Shown here: positions 35,525 to 44,313 of the stretch, piece after piece | How the letters are laid out: every line of letters begins with the position of its first letter | Position numbering within the stretch: the stretch's first letter is position 1 | NCBI RefSeq assembly: GCF_008370045.1 | Contig: NZ_VOBN01000005.1 | Location: 310,001-374,000, forward strand | Reading direction: 5' to 3' | Source of the DNA: Pseudomonas sp. ANT_J12 | GTDB lineage: Bacteria; Pseudomonadota; Gammaproteobacteria; Pseudomonadales; Pseudomonadaceae | DNA length: 64,000 nt | Translations under genes and position numbers: made by a program | The notes under the pieces: model-generated | Database searches by the model: none | What the model saw: the letters and a program-made list of their open reading frames with translations, nothing else | Told to the model about the DNA's origin: nothing

Positions 35525-38464
35525 ATGACCCTGCCTTCGCTTGCCGAACTGCCCGCCATTCTTGAGCCGTTGGTCACCCGTGCCGAGCAGTCGTTCCGTG
35601 CGGCCGTTGCCTTATTAGAAGACGATCATGGTCTGTCGACCTGGACGCCAGAGCGCTGGGAGCAATTCGCGCGCGTCAGCGCCGCCAGCGACTTCGTGAT
35701 TGAACAGAGCGTTCGTGACCCTTTGATGTTGCTCGCGCTGGTGCAGTCCGGTGAACTGGATCGCGCTTTTGCCCCCGGCGAACTGTGCGCGCAGATTGCG
35801 GCGGCGGTGAATGCGGCGGAAAGCGAAGATGAACTCGGCCGGGTCCTGCGCCGTCAGCGCACCCGCCAGCAAGTGCGGATCATCTGGCGCGACCTGACCC
35901 GCCAGGCCGATCTGGTCCAGACCTGCCGCGACCTCTCGGACATGGCCGATGCCAGCATCGATCAGGCCTATCAGTGGTTGTACGCGCGGCATTGCCAGCA
36001 ATTCGGCGTGCCCACCGGCCGGCGCAGCGGCGAGCCGCAGCAAATGGTCATCCTCGGCATGGGCAAGCTCGGCGCCGTGGAGCTGAACCTGTCCTCCGAC
36101 ATCGACCTGATCTTCGCCTACCCCGAGGGCGGCGAAACCGTGGGCGTGAAGCGCTCGCTGGATAACCAGGAGTTTTTCATTCGCCTGGGCCAGCGTCTGA
36201 TCAAGGCCCTGGACCCGATGACCGTCGATGGTTTCGTGTTCCGCGTCGACATGCGCCTGCGGCCTTACGGTTCCGCCGGTGCACTGGTCTTGAGCTTCAA
36301 CGCGCTGGAGCAGTATTACCAGGATCAGGGCCGCGACTGGGAACGCTACGCGATGATCAAGTCGCGGGTGGTGGCCGGCGATCAAGTGGCCGGCGCACAA
36401 TTGCAGGAAATGCTGCGCCCGTTCGTATACCGCCGTTACCTGGACTTCTCCGCCATCGAAGCGCTGCGCACCATGAAGCAGCTGATCCAGCAGGAAGTGC
36501 GGCGCAAAGGCATGGCCGACAACATCAAGCTCGGCTCCGGCGGCATTCGTGAAGTCGAGTTCATCGCCCAGGCGTTCCAGCTGATCCACGGCGGTCGCGA
36601 CCTGAGCCTGCAACAACGTCCGCTATTAAAAGTCTTGAGCACCCTGGAAGGTCAGGGTTATCTGCCGGCACCGGTGATCGCCGAGCTGCGCAATGGGTAT
36701 GAATTCCTGCGTTACACCGAACACGCGATCCAGGCGATTGCCGATCGCCAGACCCAGATGCTGCCGGACGGCGCACAGGATCAGGCGCGGATTGCTTACA
36801 TGCTCGGCTTTGCCGATTGGGATGCGTTCCACGAGCGGCTGATGTATTGGCGCGGTCGCGTGGCTTGGCACTTCGCTCAGGTGATTGCCGATCCCGATGA
36901 AGAGGAAGGCACTGAGGCCGAAGTGGTGGTCGGTGGTGAATGGCTGCCGTTGTGGGAAGAATCCCAGGACGAAGAGGCCGCGTGCCGGCAATTGGAGCAG
37001 GGCGGCTTTGCGGATGCTTCCAAGGCCCTGAAAACCTTGGCCAGCCTGCGCGGCAGTCCGCAGTTGCGCGCCATGCAGCGTTTGGGGCGCGAACGCCTCG
37101 ATGCCTTTATCCCACGGTTGCTGGCCCAGGCGGTGGAACACGCCAATCCAGACCTGGTGCTGGAACGGGTGCTGCCCTTGGTGGAAGCCGTGGCCCGGCG
37201 TTCGGCTTATTTAGTGTTGCTCACGGAAAACCCCAGCGCCCTGCGTCGCTTGCTGACCCTGTGCGCCGCGAGTCCATGGATTGCCGAGCAGATCACCCGT
37301 TTCCCGTTGTTGCTCGATGAGTTGCTCAACGAAGGCCGGCTGTTCAAGCCACCGCTGGCGCCGGAACTGGCCGCCGAATTGCGCGAGCGCCTGACGCGGA
37401 TCCCCGAGGACGACCTCGAACAGCAGATGGAAGCCCTGCGCCATTTCAAACTGGCGCACCGCTTGCGTGTTGCCGCCTCGGAAATCGCCGGCAGCCTGCC
37501 GTTGATGAAAGTCAGCGATTACCTGACCTGGCTCGCGGAAGCGATCCTCGAACAAGTGTTGGCCCTGGCCTGGCGTCAAACCGTGGCCAAATACGGCACG
37601 CCGCTGCGCACCGATGGCACCTTGTGCGATCCCGGCTTCGTGATTGTCGGTTATGGGAAGGTCGGCGGCCTGGAATTGGGGCATGGTTCGGACCTGGACC
37701 TGGTGTTTATCCACGATGGCGATCCGCAAGCGGAAACCGACGGGGCCAAGCCGATTGATGGCGCGCAGTTCTTTACGCGGCTGGGGCAGCGGATTATTCA
37801 CTTGCTCACGGCGCAGACCAACTCCGGCCAGCTGTACGAAGTGGACATGCGTTTGCGACCGTCCGGTGCGTCGGGGTTGCTGGTGAGTTCCCTCGGGGCG
37901 TTTGCCCGGTATCAGGAAAACGAGGCCTGGACCTGGGAACATCAGGCGCTGGTACGGGCGCGGGTGCTGGTGGGCAGTCAGGAAGTCGGCCAGGCGTTCG
38001 AGAAGGTTCGGGCGGCGATTCTGGGCAAGGCCCGGGATCTGCCGACCTTGCGCCAGGAGGTCAGCGAGATGCGCGCCAAGATGCGCGATAACCTCGGCAG
38101 CAAGAGCACCGCCGCCGGCACCGGGGCAAATGCCTTCGAGGCCACGGCGCCGTTCGATCTCAAGCAGGACGCCGGAGGTATCGTCGATATTGAATTTATG
38201 GTGCAATACGCGGCCCTGGCGTGGTCCGAACAGCACCCGTCATTGCTGCGCTGGACCGACAACATCCGCATTCTGGAAGAGTTGGAAAAGGCAGGACTGA
38301 TGCCCGTCGAAGACGCGAGCCTGCTGCGCGAGGCCTATAAAGCCTACCGCTCCGCCGCGCACCGACAGGCCTTGCAGAAGGATCCCGGGGTGATTCCAGG
38401 CGACCAGTTCGTGGACGAACGGCGGCAAGTGTCGCGGATCTGGCGTGAGCTGGGGCTAAGCTGA
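35525..38464 (+). CDS. glnE: Bifunctional glutamine synthetase adenylyltransferase/deadenylase GlnE
   Basis: A 979-residue enzyme that adds AMP to, and removes it from, glutamine synthetase in response to PII and glutamine. It holds two nucleotidyltransferase domains. The N-terminal deadenylylase has GMGKLGAVELNLSSDIDLIF (residues about 179-198) and VDMRLRPYGSAGALVLS. The C-terminal adenylylase has GYGKVGGLELGHGSDLDLVF (about 711-730) and VDMRLRPSGASGLLVSS. ATG 35525 is preceded by AAGGAT. Divergent from aceE and followed by a REP pair. Confidence 0.96.
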   Translation: MTLPSLAELPAILEPLVTRAEQSFRAAVALLEDDHGLSTWTPERWEQFARVSAASDFVIEQSVRDPLMLLALVQSGELDRAFAPGELCAQIAAAVNAAESEDELGRVLRRQRTRQQVRIIWRDLTRQADLVQTCRDLSDMADASIDQAYQWLYARHCQQFGVPTGRRSGEPQQMVILGMGKLGAVELNLSSDIDLIFAYPEGGETVGVKRSLDNQEFFIRLGQRLIKALDPMTVDGFVFRVDMRLRPYGSAGALVLSFNALEQYYQDQGRDWERYAMIKSRVVAGDQVAGAQLQEMLRPFVYRRYLDFSAIEALRTMKQLIQQEVRRKGMADNIKLGSGGIREVEFIAQAFQLIHGGRDLSLQQRPLLKVLSTLEGQGYLPAPVIAELRNGYEFLRYTEHAIQAIADRQTQMLPDGAQDQARIAYMLGFADWDAFHERLMYWRGRVAWHFAQVIADPDEEEGTEAEVVVGGEWLPLWEESQDEEAACRQLEQGGFADASKALKTLASLRGSPQLRAMQRLGRERLDAFIPRLLAQAVEHANPDLVLERVLPLVEAVARRSAYLVLLTENPSALRRLLTLCAASPWIAEQITRFPLLLDELLNEGRLFKPPLAPELAAELRERLTRIPEDDLEQQMEALRHFKLAHRLRVAASEIAGSLPLMKVSDYLTWLAEAILEQVLALAWRQTVAKYGTPLRTDGTLCDPGFVIVGYGKVGGLELGHGSDLDLVFIHDGDPQAETDGAKPIDGAQFFTRLGQRIIHLLTAQTNSGQLYEVDMRLRPSGASGLLVSSLGAFARYQENEAWTWEHQALVRARVLVGSQEVGQAFEKVRAAILGKARDLPTLRQEVSEMRAKMRDNLGSKSTAAGTGANAFEATAPFDLKQDAGGIVDIEFMVQYAALAWSEQHPSLLRWTDNIRILEELEKAGLMPVEDASLLREAYKAYRSAAHRQALQKDPGVIPGDQFVDERRQVSRIWRELGLS

Positions 38465-38491
38465 AGCTGACTTGGAATGTGGCTGGCTTTT

Positions 38492-38622
38492 GTGGCGAGG
38501 GGGCTTGCCCCCGTTAGAGTGCGAAGCGCTCCCAAATCAGATTGCGCGGTCCGTCAGATGAAAATGCAGTGGCAGGTTTTGGGTCTGCTTCGCAACCCAG
38601 CGGGAGCAAGCTCCCTCGCCAC
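38492..38622. repeat. REP-type inverted pair after glnE
   Basis: Inverted units GTGGCGAGGGGGCTTGCCCC (from 38492) and GGGAGCAAGCTCCCTCGCCA (to about 38621), 28 bases after the glnE stop. In the remaining gap before waaF (to 38805) I see a perfect inverted repeat TGACA-CAGA-TGTCA (38638-38651), a TTGACA box (38637-38642), an AT-rich stretch, a hairpin GACGAGCC/GGCTCGTC (38698-38720) and the terminator below, but no gene. Confidence 0.85.
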
Positions 38623-38765
38623 GAGATTTATGTAAATTGACACAGATGTCATAAATACAATGTGTATAAATTGACTCGAATATGCATGAAATTGATCCGA
38701 CGAGCCCCAACCGGCTCGTCCAAATGACCTGCCGGCCAAGGCTGCAGGTGCTGGATTCTCGAGGC

Positions 38766-38795
38766 GGGGAGGCGTATGCCTCCCCGGTTCGTTTT
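38766..38795 (+). terminator. Terminator-like hairpin directly before waaF
   Basis: A perfect 8-base-pair stem GGGGAGGC / GCCTCCCC with loop GTAT, followed by GGTTCGTTTTT. The T-tract ends ten bases before the waaF ATG (38806). It could end glnE read-through or act as an attenuator for the waa operon; the sequence alone does not decide. Confidence 0.75.
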
Positions 38796-38805
38796 TGGAA
38801 ACCAC

Positions 38806-39840
38806 ATGAAAATTCTGATCGTTGGGCCCAGTTGGGTCGGTGACATGGTGATGGCGCAGACACTGTTTCAGTGTCTCAAGCAACGCCACCCGCAGTGCGA
38901 AATCGACGTGCTGGCCCCCGAGTGGAGCCGGCCGATCCTTGAGCGTATGCCCGAAGTGCGTCAGGCCTTGAGCTTCCCGCTAGGCCACGGCGCCCTTGAG
39001 CTGGCGACCCGTCGGCGCATCGGCAAATCCCTGGCCGGCCAGTACGACCAGGCGATCCTGCTGCCCAATTCCCTGAAGTCGGCGCTGGTGCCGTTCTTCG
39101 CCGGCATCCCGAAACGCACCGGCTGGCGCGGCGAATTTCGCTACGGCCTGCTCAATGACGTGCGCACCCTGGATAAAGAACGCTACCCGTTGATGATCGA
39201 GCGCTTCATGGCCCTGGCCTACGAGCGTGGCGCTGAGCTGCCGCAACCGTATCCACGGCCGAGCCTGCAAATCGACCCGATCACCCGCGAAGCCGCACTG
39301 GCCAAATTCGGCCTGACCCTGGATCGTCCGGTATTGGCCCTGTGCCCCGGCGCCGAGTTTGGCGAGTCCAAGCGCTGGCCGTCCGAGCACTACGCCAAGG
39401 TCGCCGAAACCAAGATCCGCGAAGGCTGGCAAGTCTGGCTGTTCGGTTCGAAAAACGATCACGCGGTGGGCGAAGACATCCGCGCGCGGCTGATTCCCGG
39501 TTTGCGTGAAGAGTCGGTGAACCTCAGCGGCGGCACGTCCCTGGCCGAGGCCATCGACCTGATGTCCTGCGCCGATGCCGTGGTGTCCAACGACTCCGGC
39601 CTGATGCACGTCGCCGCTGCGCTGAACCGTCCGCTGGTGGCGGTCTACGGCTCGACCTCGCCGGGCTTCACGCCGCCGCTGGCCGAGCACGTCGAGATCG
39701 TGCGCCTGGGCCTCGAATGCAGCCCGTGCTTTGATCGCACCTGCCGATTCGGCCATTACAACTGCCTGCGTCAGTTGGAGCCGCAACCGGTCAATGAAGC
39801 CTTGCAGCGGTTGCAGGGCACTGTGGTCGAGGTCAATTAG
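38806..39840 (+). CDS. waaF: ADP-heptose:LPS heptosyltransferase II WaaF
   Basis: GT9 enzyme, 344 aa, that adds the second L-glycero-D-manno-heptose to the LPS inner core at the cytoplasmic face of the inner membrane. Begins MKILIVGPSWVGDMVMAQTL. The ADP-heptose site includes LALCPGAEFGESKRWPSEHY and the C-terminal VVSNDSGLMHVAAALNRPLV. ATG 38806 is preferred over an upstream in-frame start because it matches the family N-terminus and the upstream frame crosses a terminator hairpin. First gene of the waa operon; waaC begins one base after its stop. Confidence 0.96.
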   Translation: MKILIVGPSWVGDMVMAQTLFQCLKQRHPQCEIDVLAPEWSRPILERMPEVRQALSFPLGHGALELATRRRIGKSLAGQYDQAILLPNSLKSALVPFFAGIPKRTGWRGEFRYGLLNDVRTLDKERYPLMIERFMALAYERGAELPQPYPRPSLQIDPITREAALAKFGLTLDRPVLALCPGAEFGESKRWPSEHYAKVAETKIREGWQVWLFGSKNDHAVGEDIRARLIPGLREESVNLSGGTSLAEAIDLMSCADAVVSNDSGLMHVAAALNRPLVAVYGSTSPGFTPPLAEHVEIVRLGLECSPCFDRTCRFGHYNCLRQLEPQPVNEALQRLQGTVVEVN

Positions 39841-39841
39841 T

Positions 39842-40903
39842 TTGCGGGTACTGTTGATCAAGACTTCCTCGCTGGGCGACGTGATTCACGCGTTGCCAGC
39901 GTTGACCGACGCGGCGCGGGCGATCCCCGGCATCACGTTCGACTGGGTGGTGGAAGAAGGCTTCGCCGAGATTCCGACCTGGCACCCGGCTGTGGGCAAG
40001 GTGATCCCGGTGGCGATCCGGCGCTGGCGCAAAAACATCTGGCAGACCATCAAGAGCGGCGAGTGGAAACGCTTCAAACAAAGCGTTCGCGCCACTAAAT
40101 ACGATTTGGTGATCGACGCCCAGGGCCTGCTGAAAAGTGCCTGGCTGACGCGCTACGTCAAGGCGCCGGTGGCCGGGCTGGACAAGGATTCGGCTCGCGA
40201 GCCGATGGCTGCGCGTTTCTACTCCCGACGTTTGTCCGTGGGCCGTGGTCAGCACGCGGTCGAGCGAGTTCGTCAGTTGTTTGCGTTGGCTCTGGGCTAC
40301 GACTTGCCCAAGGGTTTGGGCGATTACGGGCTGAGCGTCGAGCGCCTGGTGGAACTGCCGCGCAAGAATCCGTACGTGCTGTTCCTGCACGGCACCACGT
40401 GGGACACCAAGCACTGGCCCGAAGCTTACTGGCGCGAGTTGGCCGAGCGTGTCGGTCACCTCGGCGTGGCGGTGAAGCTGCCGTGGGGCAATCCGATCGA
40501 GAAGGCCCGCGCCGAGCGCATCGCCGCCGGTTTCCGCCATGTCGAAGTGCTGCCCAAATTGAACCTGGCCGGTGTCGGCAAGGTTTTGGCCGGCGCGCAA
40601 GCGTGCGTGGCCGTGGACACTGGCCTCGGTCACTTGGCCGCCGCGCTGGACGTGCCGACCCTGTCGCTGTTCGGCCCGACCAACCCGGGCCTGACCGGCG
40701 CCTATGGCAAGGCGCAGATTCACATCGCCAGCGACTTTCCCTGCGCGCCGTGCCTGCAAAAGAAATGCACCTATCAACCGACGGCCGAAGACGCCCGTCA
40801 GTTCGACCTGAAACGCGAGTGGCCTCTGTGCTTCACGCGTCTGAATCCCCAGCGTGTCGCCAGCCGACTGAGCACGTTGTTACTGGCTGAGGAGCTGCGC
40901 TGA
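39842..40903 (+). CDS. waaC: ADP-heptose:LPS heptosyltransferase I WaaC
   Basis: GT9 enzyme, 353 aa, that transfers the first heptose to Kdo2-lipid A. The start is a TTG (39842), giving (M)RVLLIKTSSLGDVIHALPA, the invariant WaaC N-terminus; GAGG lies about nine bases upstream. C-terminal nucleotide-sugar motifs include ACVAVDTGLGHLAAALDVPT and LFGPTNPGLTGAYGK. Longer in-frame starts would lie inside waaF. Its stop codon overlaps the waaG ATG (TGATG). Confidence 0.96.
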   Translation: MRVLLIKTSSLGDVIHALPALTDAARAIPGITFDWVVEEGFAEIPTWHPAVGKVIPVAIRRWRKNIWQTIKSGEWKRFKQSVRATKYDLVIDAQGLLKSAWLTRYVKAPVAGLDKDSAREPMAARFYSRRLSVGRGQHAVERVRQLFALALGYDLPKGLGDYGLSVERLVELPRKNPYVLFLHGTTWDTKHWPEAYWRELAERVGHLGVAVKLPWGNPIEKARAERIAAGFRHVEVLPKLNLAGVGKVLAGAQACVAVDTGLGHLAAALDVPTLSLFGPTNPGLTGAYGKAQIHIASDFPCAPCLQKKCTYQPTAEDARQFDLKREWPLCFTRLNPQRVASRLSTLLLAEELR

Positions 40904-42024
40904 TGCAATTGGCTTTTGTCCTTTATAAATATTTCCCGTTTGGCGGATTGCAGCGCGATTTCATGCGCATCGCCCTGGAATGTCAGCAGCGCGGGCATCA
41001 GATTCGCGTCTACACGCTGATCTGGGAAGGCGACGTGCCGTCGGGTTTTGAAGTGCTGGTGGCGCCGGTCAAAGCGTTCTTCAACCATCGGCGCAACGAA
41101 AAGCTCAGCGAATGGATGGAGGCCGACCTGGCCAAGCGTCCGGTGGATCGCCTGATCGGTTTCAACAAGATGCCGGGCCTGGACGTCTACTACGCCGCCG
41201 ACGGCTGCTTCGAAGACAAGGCGCAGAACCTGCGCAACTCGCTGTACCGGCGCTGGGGCCGCTACCGGCACTTCGCCGAATACGAGCGCGCGGTGTTTGC
41301 CAAGGACGCCAAGACCGAAGTGCTGATGATTTCCGAAGTGCAGCAGCCGCTGTTCATCAAGCATTACGACACGCCGCTGGAACGCTTCCATCTGCTGCCA
41401 CCGGGCATTTCCCAGGACCGTCGCGCGCCAGCGAATGCCGCCGAGATTCGCGCCGAATTCCGTCGCGAGTTCAACCTCAAGGATGACGATTTGCTGCTGG
41501 TGCAGATCGGCTCCGGGTTCAAGACCAAGGGTGTGGATCGCAGCCTCAAGTCATTGGCGGCGTTGCCCGCTGATCTGAAGAAACGCACCCGGCTGTTTGT
41601 AATTGGCCAGGATGACCCCAAATTGTTCCAGATGCAGAGCGCCACACTGGGGCTCGGCGACAACGTGACGTTCCTCAAGGGTCGCAGCGATATCCCGCGT
41701 TTCCTGTTGGGCGCCGACTTGTTGATCCATCCGGCGTACAACGAAAACACCGGCACGGTGCTGCTTGAAGCGCTGGTCGCCGGGTTGCCGGTGCTGGTCA
41801 GCGCGGTCTGCGGTTACGCCCATTACATCGCTGAGGCCGACGCCGGCCTGGTGCTGGACGACCCCTTCGAGCAGGCGCAACTCACGCAGTACCTGACCGG
41901 CATGTTGAATGACGCTCAAGCACGGGCGGCCTGGAGCCGCAACGGTCTGGCCTTCGCCGAGACGGCCGACCTCTACAGCATGCCGCAACACGCGGCCGAT
42001 GTGATTCTGGCGGAGCACGCTTAA
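40903..42024 (+). CDS. waaG: LPS core glycosyltransferase WaaG
   Basis: GT4 family, 373 aa, retaining glycosyltransferase that in Pseudomonas adds the first outer-core sugar (galactosamine) to heptose II; the E. coli counterpart adds glucose. N-terminal nucleotide-fold glycine loop FPFGGLQRDFMRIALECQQR. The C-terminal E-x7-E motif is NENTGTVLLEALVAGLPVLV. Overlaps waaC and waaP by one base each, so the operon is translationally coupled. WaaG is usually needed for stability of the outer core. Confidence 0.93.
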   Translation: MQLAFVLYKYFPFGGLQRDFMRIALECQQRGHQIRVYTLIWEGDVPSGFEVLVAPVKAFFNHRRNEKLSEWMEADLAKRPVDRLIGFNKMPGLDVYYAADGCFEDKAQNLRNSLYRRWGRYRHFAEYERAVFAKDAKTEVLMISEVQQPLFIKHYDTPLERFHLLPPGISQDRRAPANAAEIRAEFRREFNLKDDDLLLVQIGSGFKTKGVDRSLKSLAALPADLKKRTRLFVIGQDDPKLFQMQSATLGLGDNVTFLKGRSDIPRFLLGADLLIHPAYNENTGTVLLEALVAGLPVLVSAVCGYAHYIAEADAGLVLDDPFEQAQLTQYLTGMLNDAQARAAWSRNGLAFAETADLYSMPQHAADVILAEHA

Positions 42025-42830
42025 TGAAGTTGATGCTGGCTGAACCGTTCAAAAGCCTTTGGGCCGGACGTGACCCGTTCGCCGAAGTCGAGGGCTTGCA
42101 GGGCGAGGTGTACCGCGAGCTTGAAGCGCGCCGGACCCTGCGCACTGAAGTGAACGGCAACGGGTTTTTCGTGAAAATCCACCGTGGCATCGGCTGGGGC
42201 GAGATCTTCAAGAACCTGCTCACCGCCAAGCTGCCGGTACTCGGCGCGGGCCAGGAATGGAAAGCCATCCAGCGCCTGCAAGACGTCGGCGTGCCGACCA
42301 TGACCGCTGTGGCGTACGGCGAGAAGGGCAGCAACCCGGCGGACCAGCACTCGTTTATCGTCACCGAAGAACTGGCGCCGACCGTCAGCCTCGAAGATTT
42401 CAGTATCGACTGGGTCAAGAGTCCGCCTGAGCCGAAACTCAAGCGCGCACTGATCGCTGAAGTCGCGCGCATGACCGGCATGATGCACCGCGCCGGGGTC
42501 AACCATCGCGACTGCTACATCTGCCACTTCCTGCTGCACACCGACAAACCGGTGTCGGCCGACGACTTCAAGCTCTCGGTGATCGACCTGCACCGCGCCC
42601 AGACCCGCCCGGCGATTACCCAGCGCTGGCGCAACAAGGACCTGGCGGCGCTGTACTTTTCGGCCCTGGACATCGGCCTGACCCAGCGCGACAAATTGCG
42701 TTTCCTCAAGGGCTACTTCCAGCAGCCATTGCGCCAGATCCTGGCCGAGGAAGCGGCGCTGCTCGCCTGGCTCGAAGGCAAGGCCAACAAGCTTTACGAC
42801 CGTAAACTGCGATACGGGGATGCGCTCTGA
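42024..42830 (+). CDS. waaP: LPS core heptose I kinase WaaP
   Basis: A 268-residue eukaryotic-like kinase that phosphorylates heptose I; this phosphate is essential for outer-membrane integrity in P. aeruginosa. ATP-binding Lys in VNGNGFFVKIHRGIGWGEIF (K51). Catalytic loop HRDCYICHFLL (H161-R162-D163), which is the form characteristic of WaaP. Metal-binding Asp in VIDLHRAQTRP. Overlaps waaG (TAATG) and the next kinase gene (TGATG). Confidence 0.95.
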   Translation: MKLMLAEPFKSLWAGRDPFAEVEGLQGEVYRELEARRTLRTEVNGNGFFVKIHRGIGWGEIFKNLLTAKLPVLGAGQEWKAIQRLQDVGVPTMTAVAYGEKGSNPADQHSFIVTEELAPTVSLEDFSIDWVKSPPEPKLKRALIAEVARMTGMMHRAGVNHRDCYICHFLLHTDKPVSADDFKLSVIDLHRAQTRPAITQRWRNKDLAALYFSALDIGLTQRDKLRFLKGYFQQPLRQILAEEAALLAWLEGKANKLYDRKLRYGDAL

Positions 42831-43564
42831 TGCCGGGTTGGAGACTGGAACCTGCTTACAGCGATCTGGCGGAAGATTTTGGCAGTCTTGAGGCGGTCTT
42901 CGCGCTTCAGGGCGAGCGCCTGACGCGCGACCCGTTGTCCGAGGTGATTCGAGTCGAGCGCAACGGCGTCAATTATTACGTCAAGCGCTACGTCGGCGCT
43001 GGCAAAGGCCTGCGTCGTTACCTGGGCAAGCCACGAGTGAAAGCCGAATGGCAGAATCTCAAGCGCTTCGCCAAGTGGGGCATCCCCACCGCCGAAGTGG
43101 TGGCCTGGGGCCTGGAACGTCGTGGTGCGGCGTACGACCGTGGGGCGATGATCACCCGCGAGTTGCCGCACACCGAAGACTTGTCGGCCCTGGCTGACCG
43201 GCATGACCCGAAACTGGCGGATCGCGCCTGGGTCGACGGTGTCAGTCGGCAGTTGGCGGGTTACACCCGGACCATGCACGACAATCGCTTCACTCATAAC
43301 GATTTGAAGTGGCGCAACCTGCTGATCGATGACGAAGCCAAACTGTTCCTGATCGATTGCCCCAACGGCGATTTCTGGCGCGGCTTCTGGCTCAAATACC
43401 GCATCACCAAGGACCTGGCCTGTCTCGACAAGGTGGCCAAGTATCACCTGTCCGCTACCCAGCGCCTGCGCTTTTACCTGCAATATCGCGGACGGACCCG
43501 GCTCAACGCGGCCGACAAAAAACGCATCCGGCACGTGGTGAGATTCTTCGAGGGACGCGAATGA
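42830..43564 (+). CDS. LPS kinase, InaA/PA5008-like
   Basis: A 244-residue kinase of the lipopolysaccharide kinase (Kdo/WaaP) family, probably phosphorylating another core heptose position. ATP-site Lys in NGVNYYVKRYVGAGKG (K52). The catalytic loop is intact, FTHNDLKWRNLL (H156-N157-D158, N163), and the metal Asp is D176 in FLIDCPNGDF. Overlaps waaP and the next gene (ATGA), within the waa operon. Confidence 0.88.
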   Translation: MPGWRLEPAYSDLAEDFGSLEAVFALQGERLTRDPLSEVIRVERNGVNYYVKRYVGAGKGLRRYLGKPRVKAEWQNLKRFAKWGIPTAEVVAWGLERRGAAYDRGAMITRELPHTEDLSALADRHDPKLADRAWVDGVSRQLAGYTRTMHDNRFTHNDLKWRNLLIDDEAKLFLIDCPNGDFWRGFWLKYRITKDLACLDKVAKYHLSATQRLRFYLQYRGRTRLNAADKKRIRHVVRFFEGRE

Positions 43565-44313
43565 CTGATTTTCTGGCCGCTGAAGACCAGGTGCTGCTTG
43601 AGCGCCATGGTCTCAGCACCTTCGACGCCCTCTGGGCCAAGCAGCTCGACGCGGTGGATGAACCCAACACCGCGGGTGGCGGCTGGAGCAGTGTGTTTCG
43701 GCTGGACCTGGAAGGTCAGGGCTTTTACCTCAAGCGCCAGAGCAACTACCTGACGCGGACCTTGCATGCACCGTTCGGCGAACCGAGTTTTGCTCGCGAG
43801 TTTCGTAACATCACCCGCTATCAAAAGATGGGCATCCCGGCGCTGCAAGCGGCGTTCTTCGGTGAGCGCAAGGTCGACGGCGAAGTCCGGGCGATTCTGC
43901 TGACCCGTGCCCTGGATGGCTGGGATGACCTGGATTCGCTGTTGCAGCGCTGGTCGGACCTGAGCCCGGCGCAGCACTCGGCGATTCTGCACGCCTGTGG
44001 GCAACTGGCGCGGCGCCTGCATGGCGTGCGACAGGTCCACGGTTGCTTCTACCCCAAACACATTTTCCTGCGGGCCACCGGCGACGGTTACCAGGCGCAA
44101 TTGATCGACCTGGAAAAGACCCGGCCCTTGCTGTTCGGTCAGCGTGACCGGATCAAGGATCTGGAACCGTTGCTGCGTCGGGCGCCGGAATGGACCGAAA
44201 GCCAGCTGCGCGAGATGTTGGCCGGCTATGTGGATCAGTCGCCAGCCAGTTCGCTGGTAGACACCTGGGTTTCACGACTCACCGCGCGGCGCAGTCACAA
44301 GGAGACGCGTTGA
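43561..44313 (+). CDS. Kinase-fold LPS core protein, PA5007-like, with altered catalytic loop
   Basis: A 250-residue member of the same kinase family. Lys in QGFYLKRQSNYLTR (K58) and metal Asp in LIDLEKTRP (D183) are kept. The catalytic loop reads HGCFYPKHIFL (H160-G161-C162): Cys stands where HRD kinases have the catalytic Asp. It may be a pseudokinase or use another residue. The P. aeruginosa gene at this position is annotated as a core-phosphorylation protein. ATG 43561 overlaps the previous stop (ATGA); a longer frame upstream would lie inside that gene. Stop overlaps the next ATG. Confidence 0.82.
   Translation: MTDFLAAEDQVLLERHGLSTFDALWAKQLDAVDEPNTAGGGWSSVFRLDLEGQGFYLKRQSNYLTRTLHAPFGEPSFAREFRNITRYQKMGIPALQAAFFGERKVDGEVRAILLTRALDGWDDLDSLLQRWSDLSPAQHSAILHACGQLARRLHGVRQVHGCFYPKHIFLRATGDGYQAQLIDLEKTRPLLFGQRDRIKDLEPLLRRAPEWTESQLREMLAGYVDQSPASSLVDTWVSRLTARRSHKETR

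Noticed and set aside
38637..38670. Sigma-70 promoter TTGACA ... TATAAA upstream of waaF
   Set aside because: The hexamers are good but 22 bases apart; TACAAT is only 13 bases away. Neither spacing is acceptable.
38465..38805. Missing ilvE between glnE and waaF
   Set aside because: PAO1 has ilvE here, but from memory P. putida does not, so its absence is normal for this lineage and not a deletion in this strain.
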